A stretch of DNA of 64,000 bases from Paenibacillus radicis (ex Xue et al. 2023) (GTDB lineage: Bacteria; Bacillota; Bacilli; Paenibacillales; NBRC-103111). The DNA lies in contig NZ_JANQBD010000030.1 in NCBI RefSeq assembly GCF_024722015.1, forward strand, positions 42,198 through 106,197, read 5' to 3'. Both the position numbers and the translations under genes were made by a program. This document shows, piece by piece, positions 51,295 to 60,835 of this stretch. The first letter of the stretch is position 1. The number at the start of each line of letters is the position of its first letter. The notes under the pieces are model-generated. The model made no database searches, was not told the DNA's origin, and saw nothing but the letters and a program-made list of their open reading frames with translations.

Positions 51295-52179
51295 ATGAAC
51301 AAACAGATTTCCATGGGCTCAAAGGTTTTTGACAGCTTTAATGTATTCATTCTTATACTGTTGATGTTTATCACGCTGTATCCCATTTATTACATTTTTA
51401 TCGTATCCATAAGCGATGGTAATCTGGTTACTAGAGGTTTAATCACGTGGATTCCGCTGGATATTACTTTCGATGCCTACAAGATCGTATTCAAAAATCC
51501 GGATATATGGCAGGCTTACGGAAACACATTGCTGTACACAACGGTGGGCACTACAATTAATGTCTTCATGACAGCGCTTTGCGCTTACCCGCTTTCCAGA
51601 AAAGATTTTTATGGCCGCAATCTATTTATTTTCATGGTCGCGATAACGATGTTTATAAGCGGAGGCCTGATTCCATTGTATCTGGTAGTGCAGCAGCTTG
51701 GGCTTATCGATACGATGTGGGCGCTTGTGCTTCCTCCGGCTATTAGCACCTTCAATATGATCATTATGAAAACGTACTTCGAAGGTATTCCGATGGCACT
51801 TCAGGAATCGGCTTACTTGGACGGAGCGAATGAGATTCAGGTGCTGATCAAAATCATTCTTCCGTTATCGCTGCCAGTTATGGCTACCATGGTGCTATTC
51901 TACGCGGTTCATCATTGGAACAGCTTCTTCCCGGCGCTGATTTACTTGAATGACAGTGATAAATTTCCGGTTCAGGTGCTGCTTCGCAATATCGTTATAG
52001 CAGGGGAGTTCGCCGACCAGACCGCCGATATAGGAAGTGCTTCATCCAACTTCAGGGTCGTTGCGACCAACTACAAGTTTGCTGTCATCATCATTACCAT
52101 CTTACCGATTTTGATCGTCTACCCTTATTTGCAAAAGTATTTTGTAAAAGGCGCGATGATTGGGGCACTCAAGGGTTAA
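51295..52179 (+). CDS. Carbohydrate ABC transporter permease (LplC/YtcP type)
   Basis: ATG 51295 with aggaggttgct upstream gives 294 residues. The LplC-type permease has LYPIYYIFIVSISDG, six membrane segments, the EAA loop ALQESAYLDGANEIQVLIKIILPLSLPV, and the family ending YPYLQKYFVKGAMIGALKG. It pairs with the preceding permease. Confidence 0.93.
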   Translation: MNKQISMGSKVFDSFNVFILILLMFITLYPIYYIFIVSISDGNLVTRGLITWIPLDITFDAYKIVFKNPDIWQAYGNTLLYTTVGTTINVFMTALCAYPLSRKDFYGRNLFIFMVAITMFISGGLIPLYLVVQQLGLIDTMWALVLPPAISTFNMIIMKTYFEGIPMALQESAYLDGANEIQVLIKIILPLSLPVMATMVLFYAVHHWNSFFPALIYLNDSDKFPVQVLLRNIVIAGEFADQTADIGSASSNFRVVATNYKFAVIIITILPILIVYPYLQKYFVKGAMIGALKG

Positions 52180-52243
52180 GCTCATAGCTCAAAGCTCATA
52201 GGGTGCTTCTAAAAATTAGACAAACTTAAAGGGAGGGTTTTAC

Positions 52244-53899
52244 ATGACAAGAACATGGGTAAAAGGATTGTCGTTATCGCTTTGCACCGTTATGGTAGCA
52301 TCCGGCTTAGCTGCTTGCTCCAGCGGAGGGAAGGAAGCTTCATCGCCATCGGCAGGGAATGGGAATACATCGTCGAAGGCTGCAGGTGCTGGCAAAATTT
52401 CCGAGAAGGAACGGGAAGTGAAGGTAACATTTCCGGAGCATCCGAACCAGCCGGTTAAAAACTACGCACTCGTGCAGCAGGAAATTTTTAACCAAACCAA
52501 TATTAAATTGAAGTTCGAAAATGTCCCGAACAGCAACTATAACGACAAGAAGAAAACATTACTGGCTACAAATAACTTGCCTGATATTATTCAAATTGAG
52601 ATGTCGGATGTTAACAATTTTGGCTCAACAGGTGTTTTTGTTCCGCTGCTCCAGTACATGAATAAAGGTTTGATGCCCAACTTCAAGAAGTTCTGGGATC
52701 AGTATCCGGATATGGTCAAGCTGACCGCTGACGGTGAACTGTACGGTTTCCCTGCAATTGGCCGTAATGAACTGAAGAACGGCTTTGGTCCGGTTATCCG
52801 CACCGATTTGTTAAAGAAGCATAACCTGCCGGTACCCAAATCATTCGATGAGCTGCTGACTGTTCTTGCAGAGCTGAAGAAGTTATATCCGGATTCAACG
52901 CCGTTCTCCGTCCGCAAAGGAAGCGGGCCCATCCACCAGCTGTTTAAAACGATGGCTTATCCACTAGGATCAGGCGTTGGCAGCGGTAACGGCATTTATT
53001 TTGACAAGGATGTCAATGGAGGCCAGTACCTGTACGGTCCGGCTACGCCGCAGTTCAAAGAGGTGCTTGCCTTTTTCAATAAAGCATTTTCGATGGGTGT
53101 CCTCGACAAGGATTACGCAGTGGCAACTCAACAGCAGTGGACAGAGAAGCTGACCAGCGGCAAGTCGTTCTTCTTTATGGATAACAGCGGGTTCGCTCTG
53201 GATTATACGAAGCAGCTGCAGAAAGCGGTTCCGGATGGGAAATTCCAGATCATTCCGATTCCGACTAACAAATCCGGTAAAGCTAGAGCTGAGTTTTATG
53301 CAACAACACTTACGTCGGATAGAATGTTTGCGATCAGCTCCAAAGCGAAGGATCCTGAAACGCTCATTAAGCTGATTGATTGGATGTACACGGAAAAAGC
53401 GTCGAACCTGATGAGCTACGGAATCGAAGGCGTCCACCACACCTTGGATGATAAAGGCCAGCCGAAGCTTAAAGCGGAATATGTGGCGAAATTTAAAGAA
53501 GGTCAGCCGACTCCGTTCTATGCCATGTACTCCGAGCTTGGTTCGGGTAAGCTGAGCTTTACTCCATGGTTTGCCAATATGGACCCGCAGGTGCAGGTTG
53601 AGAAGCTGACAGGCAGCTGGAGCGATGTGCATGAGGAATATTGGAAAACTATTGCAGACGACAAAGCTTACCATGATCCGTACCTGGATCCTCCGCTTAC
53701 CAAAGAAGAAGCTGCTCGCGTAAAAGAAATTTTAGCGCCTCTCACCACAATGCTGGAGCAGGAATACGATAAATTTATTATGGGTGTTAAAAAGATTGAC
53801 GAATATGATGCCGTGATGAAAAAGGCTCGTGATACAGGCGGCGCAGAGCTGGAAAAAATCTATAACGGTGCTTTGGCCAGATTGTCCCAAAAGAAATAA
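52244..53899 (+). CDS. Carbohydrate ABC transporter substrate-binding lipoprotein (LplA type)
   Basis: The 551-residue lipoprotein has a signal ending in ASGLAAC, a Ser/Gly tether, and a large family-1 binding fold typical of Paenibacillus LplA proteins (GFPAIGRNELKNGFGPVIRTDLLKKHN, EYWKTIADDKAYHDPYLDPP, and the late LTTMLEQEYDKFIMG). It binds oligosaccharides outside the cell. The downstream lyase, sialidase-fold and GH106-like genes hint at a complex acidic or deoxy-sugar-containing glycan. A long hairpin follows the stop. Confidence 0.93.
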   Translation: MTRTWVKGLSLSLCTVMVASGLAACSSGGKEASSPSAGNGNTSSKAAGAGKISEKEREVKVTFPEHPNQPVKNYALVQQEIFNQTNIKLKFENVPNSNYNDKKKTLLATNNLPDIIQIEMSDVNNFGSTGVFVPLLQYMNKGLMPNFKKFWDQYPDMVKLTADGELYGFPAIGRNELKNGFGPVIRTDLLKKHNLPVPKSFDELLTVLAELKKLYPDSTPFSVRKGSGPIHQLFKTMAYPLGSGVGSGNGIYFDKDVNGGQYLYGPATPQFKEVLAFFNKAFSMGVLDKDYAVATQQQWTEKLTSGKSFFFMDNSGFALDYTKQLQKAVPDGKFQIIPIPTNKSGKARAEFYATTLTSDRMFAISSKAKDPETLIKLIDWMYTEKASNLMSYGIEGVHHTLDDKGQPKLKAEYVAKFKEGQPTPFYAMYSELGSGKLSFTPWFANMDPQVQVEKLTGSWSDVHEEYWKTIADDKAYHDPYLDPPLTKEEAARVKEILAPLTTMLEQEYDKFIMGVKKIDEYDAVMKKARDTGGAELEKIYNGALARLSQKK

Positions 53900-53928
53900 G
53901 CAGTTAGGTTGAGCAGCAGCAAAGCAGG

Positions 53929-53980
53929 GCCGTTTCACCGCGAATGTCCAAGCATTCAAAGACATCTGCGGTGAAGCGGC
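53929..53980 (+). promoter_or_regulatory. Long stable hairpin between binding-protein and lyase genes
   Basis: The stem gccgtttcaccgc with gcggtgaagcggc has further inner pairing (gaatgtc with gacat) and no T tail. It probably protects the 3' end of the binding-protein mRNA rather than stopping transcription. Confidence 0.55.
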
Positions 53981-54043
53981 ATCTATTTGCGGTATGCTCC
54001 AGCAGCAGCCGATACTTATAAATAACGGAGGTTTCCTAATCAC

Positions 54044-54976
54044 ATGCAGAACGAACCCATTGCCAAAGGTGTTTGGCCTACGATGGTGACTCCCTTCACC
54101 AATTCCAATCAAGTGGATTACTTTGCACTAGAGCAGCTGGTTGAATGGTATATCAATCAAGGGGTTGCCGGGCTTTTTGCGGTATGTCAATCCAGCGAAA
54201 TGTTCTTCTTGACGCTTGATGAACGCACTTCGATAGCTAAGTTCGTAGTCGAGAAGGCAAGAGGCCGCGTCCAAGTGATCGCATCCGGTCACATCTCGGA
54301 ATCTATGGAGGATCAAGTGACAGAGCTGCAAGCTATAGCTGCTTCCGGTGTTCAGGCAATAGTACTGGTAAGTAACCGGTTAGCGAAGCAGGATGAATCT
54401 GATGAGGTATGGAAGCGTAATGCTGAAACGCTGTTGAGCGCTATCCCGGATATTGCTTTCGGCATTTATGAATGCCCATTTCCATATAAAAGGCTTATTT
54501 CACCGGAATTGTTGGCATGGTGCGAGTCAACCGGCCGGTTTACCTTCCTGAAGGATACATGCTGTCACACCGGGCATATTCAAGAGAAGCTGAATGCGGT
54601 GCGCGGCGGCGGTTTGAATATATATAATGCCAACACAGCCACCTTGCTGGAAACTTTGAAAATCGGAGTCCAAGGCTATAGCGGGATCATGGCCAACTTT
54701 CATCCGGATTTGTACGTATGGCTTACCCGTCACTTTGAGGATCAGCCGGAGCGGGCGGAGAGGCTGCAGCATTTTCTAGGCATGTCCTCCGTCATTGAAA
54801 GCCAGTATTACCCCGTGAATGCGAAATATTATTTGAGCCTCGAAGGGCTTCCTATTGGACTTCATACGAGAACTAAAGATCACAACCTGTTGACTTATTC
54901 GAATCGGCGTGAGGTAGAGCAATTGTTTGCATTAACTGCTGAGTATAGAGAGCGAGGAGTCTGTCCGACGATTTGA
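54044..54976 (+). CDS. Dihydrodipicolinate synthase/N-acetylneuraminate lyase family protein
   Basis: The 310-residue TIM-barrel protein shows the class I aldolase pattern of DapA/NanA: GVWPTMVTPFTNSNQVDY, an altered CQSSEMFFLTLDER in the place of the GTTGE phosphate/carboxylate loop, the active-site tyrosine region YECPFPY, and the Schiff-base lysine in FTFLKDTCC. The loop change argues against true DapA. Because the next gene has a sialidase fold and the previous genes encode sugar uptake, a keto-sugar-acid aldolase role is likely. Its last codons and stop lie in the repeat beginning at 54956. Confidence 0.85.
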   Translation: MQNEPIAKGVWPTMVTPFTNSNQVDYFALEQLVEWYINQGVAGLFAVCQSSEMFFLTLDERTSIAKFVVEKARGRVQVIASGHISESMEDQVTELQAIAASGVQAIVLVSNRLAKQDESDEVWKRNAETLLSAIPDIAFGIYECPFPYKRLISPELLAWCESTGRFTFLKDTCCHTGHIQEKLNAVRGGGLNIYNANTATLLETLKIGVQGYSGIMANFHPDLYVWLTRHFEDQPERAERLQHFLGMSSVIESQYYPVNAKYYLSLEGLPIGLHTRTKDHNLLTYSNRREVEQLFALTAEYRERGVCPTI

Positions 54977-55282
54977 TCTTCGTGAATATTTATTCATACG
55001 GTTATGGAGGGATAAGGGAATGGTACGGAAAGTTTACGGCCGCCCTGGTCGTCACCTTCGGTGACTGCTCGGGTATGCAGCCTACCTTTGAAATGAAGTT
55101 GTTACCGCAAGGTAAATTAAAGACAACTTCAATTTCTGGGGTCCCCGCAAAGTAATCGGAGTATGCTTCAGAGCATCTTCTTCACTTTGTGGGGTGGGAG
55201 AGCGGTGGAGTGCCATCCCTTTCTCGTAATAACCACAGTAATGAATAAATATTCACGGGTTTGCTTTCGTTGGACAGACTCC
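54956..55282. repeat. MITE-like structured element with inverted ends
   Basis: The element begins GGAGTCTGTCC and ends with its exact complement, GGACAGACTCC at 55272. Further in, GTGAATATTTATTCAT (54982) is matched by ATGAATAAATATTCAC (55241). Similarity of the arms fades over about 80 bases. The interior has more hairpins: gaagttgt with acaacttc, ccccgcaaagt with actttgtgggg, and gtcaccttcggtgac. Short open frames here are not credible. A third copy of one arm lies at 56404-56484. It may be a non-autonomous mobile element, or a duplicated regulatory RNA or operator region. Confidence 0.6.
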
Positions 55283-55310
55283 CATATGAACTTAAAAGGA
55301 GAGTTGAGCT

Positions 55311-56348
55311 ATGAAACTAAGAGAGCAAGTCAAACAATTCCTATTTGAAGAGGAGCGGCCTTTTAACAATTGTCACGCGTCTACAGTTATTGCATGGCCA
55401 AATGGAGATTTGTTGGTCTCCTATTTCGCCGGTACGAAGGAAGGCAACCCGGACGTTGCCATCTGGTGCTCCAAGAGAACGGACGGAGTATGGTCCAAGC
55501 CGTACTTGGTAGCAGATGAAGAGGGGCTTGTTCATTGGAACCCGGTATTGTTCCGCAAGGATGACGGGCAAATCGTGCTTCATTATAAAGTAGGGCGTCC
55601 CATTCCGGAATGGTACACACGTGTTACAGTATCCAATGATGACGGTGCGACCTGGAGCGAGCCGGTCGATTTGGTGCCTGGAGATGTAGGAGGAAGAGGT
55701 CCGGTCAAAAATAAGCTCATTGTGCTGCAGGACGGCACATGGCTGGCGCCTGCATCCATTGAAGGGGAAGTGTGGGACTGCTTTGCTGATATTTCCTATG
55801 ATCAAGGATTGACGTGGACGCGTAGCGAGCTGGTACCAACCAATCATGGGACTGAGCTGCAATCGGGGAGCGGTGCTGCGATGCAGCAGGTACACGGCAA
55901 AGGCCTCATTCAACCGACCCTCTGGGAATCGAAGCCCGGTCAAGTACATATGCTCATGCGGAGCACAGGCGGATTTATTTATCGCAGCGATTCGTCGGAT
56001 TCAGGCAAGACTTGGTCTCCTGCTTACAGAACTTACCTGCCTAACAATAACAGCGGGATTGACTTGGCCAAAATGGACGACGGAACGCTGGTGTTGGCTT
56101 ATAATCCGGTAGGGATGTACAGGGGCCCCCGTATGCCGCTCCTGCTGAGCATTTCTAAAGATAATGGGGAGTTTTGGGAAGAATTGTTGGTTATGGAGGC
56201 GGAGTATCGATCCTATACCATCCCAATTGAACCGGGAGAGTACTCCTATCCGGCTGTCATTGCTGAGGGAAAGCATATCTATGTGACCTACACCTGGAAG
56301 CGGGAGCGTATTGTTTGCTGGAGTCTGGAAGTAGAGACAGCTGAATAG
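55311..56348 (+). CDS. Sialidase-fold (BNR-repeat) glycoside hydrolase
   Basis: The 345-residue protein is a six-bladed propeller with four Asp-boxes: SNDDGATW, SYDQGLTW, SSDSGKTW and SKDNGEFW. It also has the HASTVIAWPNGDLLVSYFAG start and the QPTLWESKPGQVHMLMRSTGG segment of the BNR_2 group. It lacks a signal peptide and thus acts on imported substrate inside the cell. True sialidases have an arginine triad, which I cannot place with certainty, and many members of this group act on other sugars such as rhamnose-containing glycans. Flanking repeats suggest it was inserted or duplicated. Confidence 0.82.
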   Translation: MKLREQVKQFLFEEERPFNNCHASTVIAWPNGDLLVSYFAGTKEGNPDVAIWCSKRTDGVWSKPYLVADEEGLVHWNPVLFRKDDGQIVLHYKVGRPIPEWYTRVTVSNDDGATWSEPVDLVPGDVGGRGPVKNKLIVLQDGTWLAPASIEGEVWDCFADISYDQGLTWTRSELVPTNHGTELQSGSGAAMQQVHGKGLIQPTLWESKPGQVHMLMRSTGGFIYRSDSSDSGKTWSPAYRTYLPNNNSGIDLAKMDDGTLVLAYNPVGMYRGPRMPLLLSISKDNGEFWEELLVMEAEYRSYTIPIEPGEYSYPAVIAEGKHIYVTYTWKRERIVCWSLEVETAE

Positions 56349-56403
56349 CAGCGCTTATTGAGAACAGCGGCAGCCTGAGGTTATTCCTTGACCGCTGTTC
56401 TTG

Positions 56404-56484
56404 GATTCTGTCCGACGATTTGATCTTCGTGAATATTTATTCATGAGGCTATGTAGAGATAAGGCAATGGCATGGAAGTTTACG
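56404..56484. repeat. Third copy of the repeat arm, upstream of the GH106-like gene
   Basis: Bases 56408-56444 are identical to 54961-54997 (37 of 37), and the similarity continues to about 56484. It includes the palindrome TGAATATTTATTCA (56430-56443), also found at 54983, with its complement at 55242. The copy ends next to the ribosome site of the following gene. Confidence 0.8.
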
Positions 56485-56499
56485 AAGGAGGTTCTAAGG

Positions 56500-59400
56500 A
56501 TGGAGCTCTTATCCCAACTGAAAAAGCAGTTTGAGCAGCCCTCTGCAGAATATAGATCTGTGCCTTTCTGGGCATGGAATGATGAATTGAAGCAAGAAGA
56601 GCTGATTCGTCAGATTGAAGATATGAAGGAACAGGGGATCGGCGGTTTCTTTATGCATTCCCGGGATGGGCTGGAAACTCCTTACTTGGGCAAGGAGTGG
56701 ATGGACTCTGTTCATCAGTCGGTTGCAAAAGCAGAAGAGCTTGGTATGAAGGCATGGCTGTATGATGAAGACCGTTGGCCTTCGGGCTCAGCAGGAGGCG
56801 GAGTTCCCGCTCAAGGCGATGAATTTCGCTCCAAGGGATTAACCCTAGAGGTTGTGAGTGGAGAAGACAGCACATATGAGGATGACGGCCGAGTGGTCGC
56901 TATATTTAAAGCATCCATCCAGGGTATGGACCTTATAGGCTGTGAAAAGCTGCCATTGATACCATGGGTACCCTCATTTACAACGTCACCTGCATCAGCT
57001 TCTACATTAACCAATGATTCAGATATGCCCGCCTCAGCTTCTGGGACTATAACTACAGCTAGGGCCGCACAGAATCTGGAGTTTTCCGAAGGAGAAGTGC
57101 TTCTTGTCTTTCGAGTAGAGGTATCCGCCCCAAGTGAATGGTTTAACGATGAAGCTCCGCCCGATAGTATGAATTCGGATACAGTGCGCAGGTTTATTGA
57201 CTCGACCTATGAGGTTTACAAAGCGGAAGTGGGGGACCAATTCGGACGTACTATCACCGGTATTTTTACAGATGAACCGGGTGTACATGATCGACATTGT
57301 CAGTACACCGCTGGTCGCGGCTGGGTGCCGTGGACGTATTCGTTCACTCAATACTTCAAGGAACTGCGAGGGTACGATATTTTGGACGTCCTTCCCTACC
57401 TTTATTTTAACGGAGAACGATCTCCAATGGCCCGACATGATTATTGGCGAACGGTATCCGATAAATTTTGTGAATCCTACACGAAGCAACTGGGAGACTG
57501 GTGTGAGACCAATGGACTCGCTTTTACCGGACACTATTTGTGGGAGAGCGCTCTAGGAGTAGCTACAAGAGTTTGCGGTGCAATCATGCCCCACTATCGT
57601 TATCAGCATGTGCCAGGAATAGATATGCTCTGCGAGCAAACGGATGAGCATATGACTATTAAGCAATGCACTAGCGTGGCGAACCAATATGGACGTAAAT
57701 TTGTCATTTCGGAGACCTATGGGTGTACGGGATGGGAGTTTACCTTTGAAGGTCAAAAATGGATGGGCGATTGGCAGTATGTACTTGGTGTCAATTTAAG
57801 GTCCCAGCATCTTGCCCTATATTCAATGAAGGGCTGCCGCAAAAGAGATTATCCTCCGGTATTTAACTACCAGACCTCCTGGTGGAAGTATAACCGGATT
57901 ATCGAAGATTATTTCGCTAGAATCGGTGCAGTAATTACGGAAGGCAACCCGGTTAGAGATATTCTCGTCCTGCATCCGGTGTCAACGGCATGGTCGATGC
58001 TTGGCACGAATCCATATGGAAGTCCACGGAGAGGCTTGGACAGGGATATACCCGGTATTGACCGTTACGGCTATGAATTTAACGAATTGCTGCGTGTTTT
58101 ACTTGGCGCACATTATGATTTCGACCTCGGCGATGAGACGATTATGGCTGAAGTGGGGGAGGTCCGCGAACAGGAGAAGAAGCTGTACGTCAACTTAGCG
58201 GGCTATAAGACTCTTATTATTCCCCCGATCCGTACCATGCTCCACAGCACATTCGAGCTGCTCATGGATTTCCTTAACGCAGGCGGGCAAGCTATCGCAA
58301 TGACGCCAGCCCCGACTATGATCGAGGGGAGATTATCGGAGGATCCAAGACGGCTCTACAATCATGCGGGAGTAACCATGGTTAGCAGGCCCGAAGAGCT
58401 CATTGCCAAACTGGAGCAATTACAGCCAAGAGCAGTCAGCATTCGGAACCGCTACGGGGCTGAGACCCCCGAATTGCTGTATTTGCTGAAAGAAACCGGT
58501 GATGGACACACCTTATTTATTGTGAACAACGACCGGCAGCAAGCATTCGATGTTTGTATAGATACTCAAGCTAATGGTAGAGTTGAAGAATGGGATGCAT
58601 TGACCGGAAACATCAAGCAGGTACAATCATGGATGGAGGACGGACGTTTACGGTTCTACTCGCGCTTTGGTCCGACGGACTCAAAATTGTATGTCATTTA
58701 CAGGGAAGAGACGTCTTCCCCTGTTAACCAAGCCAAGCTGGCTCCGCCGGCATTACTTTCCGATGCAGACTTGTATGCGGCAATCGGACCTGTATTTCAA
58801 TTTAGCCGGACGATGCCCAATGTGCTGACTTTGGACACATGCTCATACCGGATGAGGGATGCCGGGTGGTCGGAATCCAAGGAAATATGGGTGGCACAGC
58901 GCGAAATCCGGGATGCGCTTGGTATGAGACAGGTGTATTATAATGGGATCACACAGCGTTATAAATGGATACGTGATGCTCATCCGAATGACGGTACGCC
59001 CGTCAGCTTGAAGCTGAGCTTTCATGTGACGGACGTTCCGGTAACAGAGGTGAGTCTTGTTGTAGAGGGTGCACAGCAGTTCCAGCTCAATCTGAATGGG
59101 CAGCCACTCTCTAATACACCGCACGGCTGGTTCGTAGATCGCTCAATGGATCAGGTACGGCTTCCTGGCATTCGCCAAGGAGTAAATGAACTGGAGCTAT
59201 CCTGCTCCTACAATCAGGCGATGGAAATTGAAGATTGTTATCTCATCGGTGATTTCGGAGTGAGCATATCCCGAAGCATAATGAATGAACCGGAAACGCT
59301 GCGTACTGGGGACTGGGGTTTGCAGGGCTACTTCCATTACAATGGCAGTATCATCTATCACGCAGACTATCGCCATCAGCAGGAAGAAGGCAATAAGGCA

Positions 59401-59718
59401 ATTCTGATGTTAGGGGATTACTCGGCAGTAACGGTAGAAATTCGTGCCAATGGAGTAACGGCGGGCCATGTGCCATGGAAAGCGGCGAACGGGGTAGATC
59501 TGACCCCTTATTTAATAAATGGAATAAATAAGCTGGAAATCGAAGTGATGGGAAGCCCGCGGAACATGTTCGGTCCATTTCATGGAGCGCGTGGTCGGAC
59601 CGCTACGACGGACTGGAGCTCATTCCGCCAAGAAGGCAAGCTATTCACCCCTGATTATGTGGTGGAGCCGTACGGCTTAATGGGACAGGTGAAAATCATC
59701 CGGTCCAAGGAAGTTTAG
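56500..59718 (+). CDS. Large GH106-like (alpha-L-rhamnosidase type) glycoside hydrolase
   Basis: ATG 56500 with aaggagg at 56485 gives 1072 residues; the frame extends upstream to 56401 only through the repeat. The start (VPFWAWNDELKQEELIRQIEDM, then GIGGFFMHSRDG) and the AWLYDEDRWPSGSAGG, FTDEPGVHDRH and GHYLWES regions match GH106-type barrels. The C-terminal part has galactose-binding-like beta domains. It has no signal peptide, so it would act on imported oligosaccharides. Acidic residues in DEDRWP and TDEPG are candidates for catalysis. The family assignment is from memory, and related families of large glycosidases remain possible. Confidence 0.75.
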   Translation: MELLSQLKKQFEQPSAEYRSVPFWAWNDELKQEELIRQIEDMKEQGIGGFFMHSRDGLETPYLGKEWMDSVHQSVAKAEELGMKAWLYDEDRWPSGSAGGGVPAQGDEFRSKGLTLEVVSGEDSTYEDDGRVVAIFKASIQGMDLIGCEKLPLIPWVPSFTTSPASASTLTNDSDMPASASGTITTARAAQNLEFSEGEVLLVFRVEVSAPSEWFNDEAPPDSMNSDTVRRFIDSTYEVYKAEVGDQFGRTITGIFTDEPGVHDRHCQYTAGRGWVPWTYSFTQYFKELRGYDILDVLPYLYFNGERSPMARHDYWRTVSDKFCESYTKQLGDWCETNGLAFTGHYLWESALGVATRVCGAIMPHYRYQHVPGIDMLCEQTDEHMTIKQCTSVANQYGRKFVISETYGCTGWEFTFEGQKWMGDWQYVLGVNLRSQHLALYSMKGCRKRDYPPVFNYQTSWWKYNRIIEDYFARIGAVITEGNPVRDILVLHPVSTAWSMLGTNPYGSPRRGLDRDIPGIDRYGYEFNELLRVLLGAHYDFDLGDETIMAEVGEVREQEKKLYVNLAGYKTLIIPPIRTMLHSTFELLMDFLNAGGQAIAMTPAPTMIEGRLSEDPRRLYNHAGVTMVSRPEELIAKLEQLQPRAVSIRNRYGAETPELLYLLKETGDGHTLFIVNNDRQQAFDVCIDTQANGRVEEWDALTGNIKQVQSWMEDGRLRFYSRFGPTDSKLYVIYREETSSPVNQAKLAPPALLSDADLYAAIGPVFQFSRTMPNVLTLDTCSYRMRDAGWSESKEIWVAQREIRDALGMRQVYYNGITQRYKWIRDAHPNDGTPVSLKLSFHVTDVPVTEVSLVVEGAQQFQLNLNGQPLSNTPHGWFVDRSMDQVRLPGIRQGVNELELSCSYNQAMEIEDCYLIGDFGVSISRSIMNEPETLRTGDWGLQGYFHYNGSIIYHADYRHQQEEGNKAILMLGDYSAVTVEIRANGVTAGHVPWKAANGVDLTPYLINGINKLEIEVMGSPRNMFGPFHGARGRTATTDWSSFRQEGKLFTPDYVVEPYGLMGQVKIIRSKEV

Positions 59719-59779
59719 ACTTATAATATTGGTTAGTACAGTACAACTGAGGCGAAACGAAAGAGGGCAGAAAAACGCT

Positions 59780-60835
59780 ATGAAAATACCAGGAATGAAA
59801 CCATTCAGCGGAATGCAAAGTAAACAAAATAGGCTGTTCCTGACTATTTTATGCTATTTTCTGTCTCTTTTGATTCCCATTGTCATTATAGGTATTTCAG
59901 AGTATTGGTACTCCGTTAGCCTTATGAAAAATGAATTCAACCAAAGAATTTCTACGAATCTGGATTCTTCCGCGAATTCGGTTGATTCGTATATCAAAAC
60001 TACGCAGGAAACCGGAGTCAACTTTTTATTCGATGATACGGTCCAATCCCTGCTCATGCCTAAAAATCTGCAAAGCCTGGAGGTTCGGGCAGAGCTGTGG
60101 AGATTGCCGCGCATTTTGCAGCGTAACGAAAACATTATCAGCAAATTCACCGATTCGATGTTCGTTTATATTGATAATCAGGATGTGTATGTCAGCGGCG
60201 GGGTCAATTATTTCGAATCCTTTTTCAACAACCTGTACAAATATGACAAGTATGATGCCAGCTATTGGATGAACAAGCAGAGATCGGATAAAGGTGTGGA
60301 GCTGCTGCCAGTTACGAAAGTGGTTCAAGAAAAAATCCACGTTAAGCAAGTCGTGCCCATCGTTATTATTAACCGGATTCGCAATCATAACGCGGTGATG
60401 GTTGTGAACATTGATGTACAGACCATCGAGAAGACATTGCAGGGGGGCGCGGTATTCGGCTCCACCGGCTTTGTCGTTTTGGACGGCAACCGGGAAGCGA
60501 TATATGATGCCAATGGTTATTTGAACGGGACAGTGACAGCTGCAAGCCTTAATACTGCTTTTGAAGGGAATATCGGCAGTTCTAAGGAACTGACTGTTAG
60601 CGGAAAACGTTATGTGGTGGCGCATGTCAAATCTGACTTGTACGGGTGGGACTACTATTCGTTTACTCCGCTTGACGAGTTCAATCATTATACGGTTGGC
60701 ATTTTGCAAATGACGCTTTTGTTGTGCATCGTGCTTATGGTGATGGGAATTGTATTTTCGTTCGTGTTTAGCTTCCGTATTTATAATCCAATTCGTAATA
60801 TAGGGACATTATTGCACAGAAGAGCGTACCCATGA
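59780..60835 (+). CDS. N-terminal part of a frameshifted membrane AraC-family regulator
   Basis: From ATG 59780 the frame encodes a membrane helix (LFLTILCYFLSLLIPIVIIG), an extracellular Cache-like sensor of about 250 residues, a second membrane helix (MTLLLCIVLMVMGIVFSFVFSF) and RIYNPIRNIG. It then ends after LLHRRAYP. The cytoplasmic and DNA-binding parts continue in another frame from before 60832. Adding one G at the GGG tract 60803-60805 would join the two into one 790-residue regulator reading NPIRNIG, DIIAQKSVPMNG, ENEV. It is therefore probably one gene with a one-base deletion, unless it is a sequencing error or a true two-protein arrangement coupled by ATGA. Confidence 0.8.
   Translation: MKIPGMKPFSGMQSKQNRLFLTILCYFLSLLIPIVIIGISEYWYSVSLMKNEFNQRISTNLDSSANSVDSYIKTTQETGVNFLFDDTVQSLLMPKNLQSLEVRAELWRLPRILQRNENIISKFTDSMFVYIDNQDVYVSGGVNYFESFFNNLYKYDKYDASYWMNKQRSDKGVELLPVTKVVQEKIHVKQVVPIVIINRIRNHNAVMVVNIDVQTIEKTLQGGAVFGSTGFVVLDGNREAIYDANGYLNGTVTAASLNTAFEGNIGSSKELTVSGKRYVVAHVKSDLYGWDYYSFTPLDEFNHYTVGILQMTLLLCIVLMVMGIVFSFVFSFRIYNPIRNIGTLLHRRAYP

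Noticed and set aside
54973..55348. Two short open frames between the lyase and sialidase genes
   Set aside because: They lie inside the inverted-end repeat and its hairpins; no ribosome site fits.
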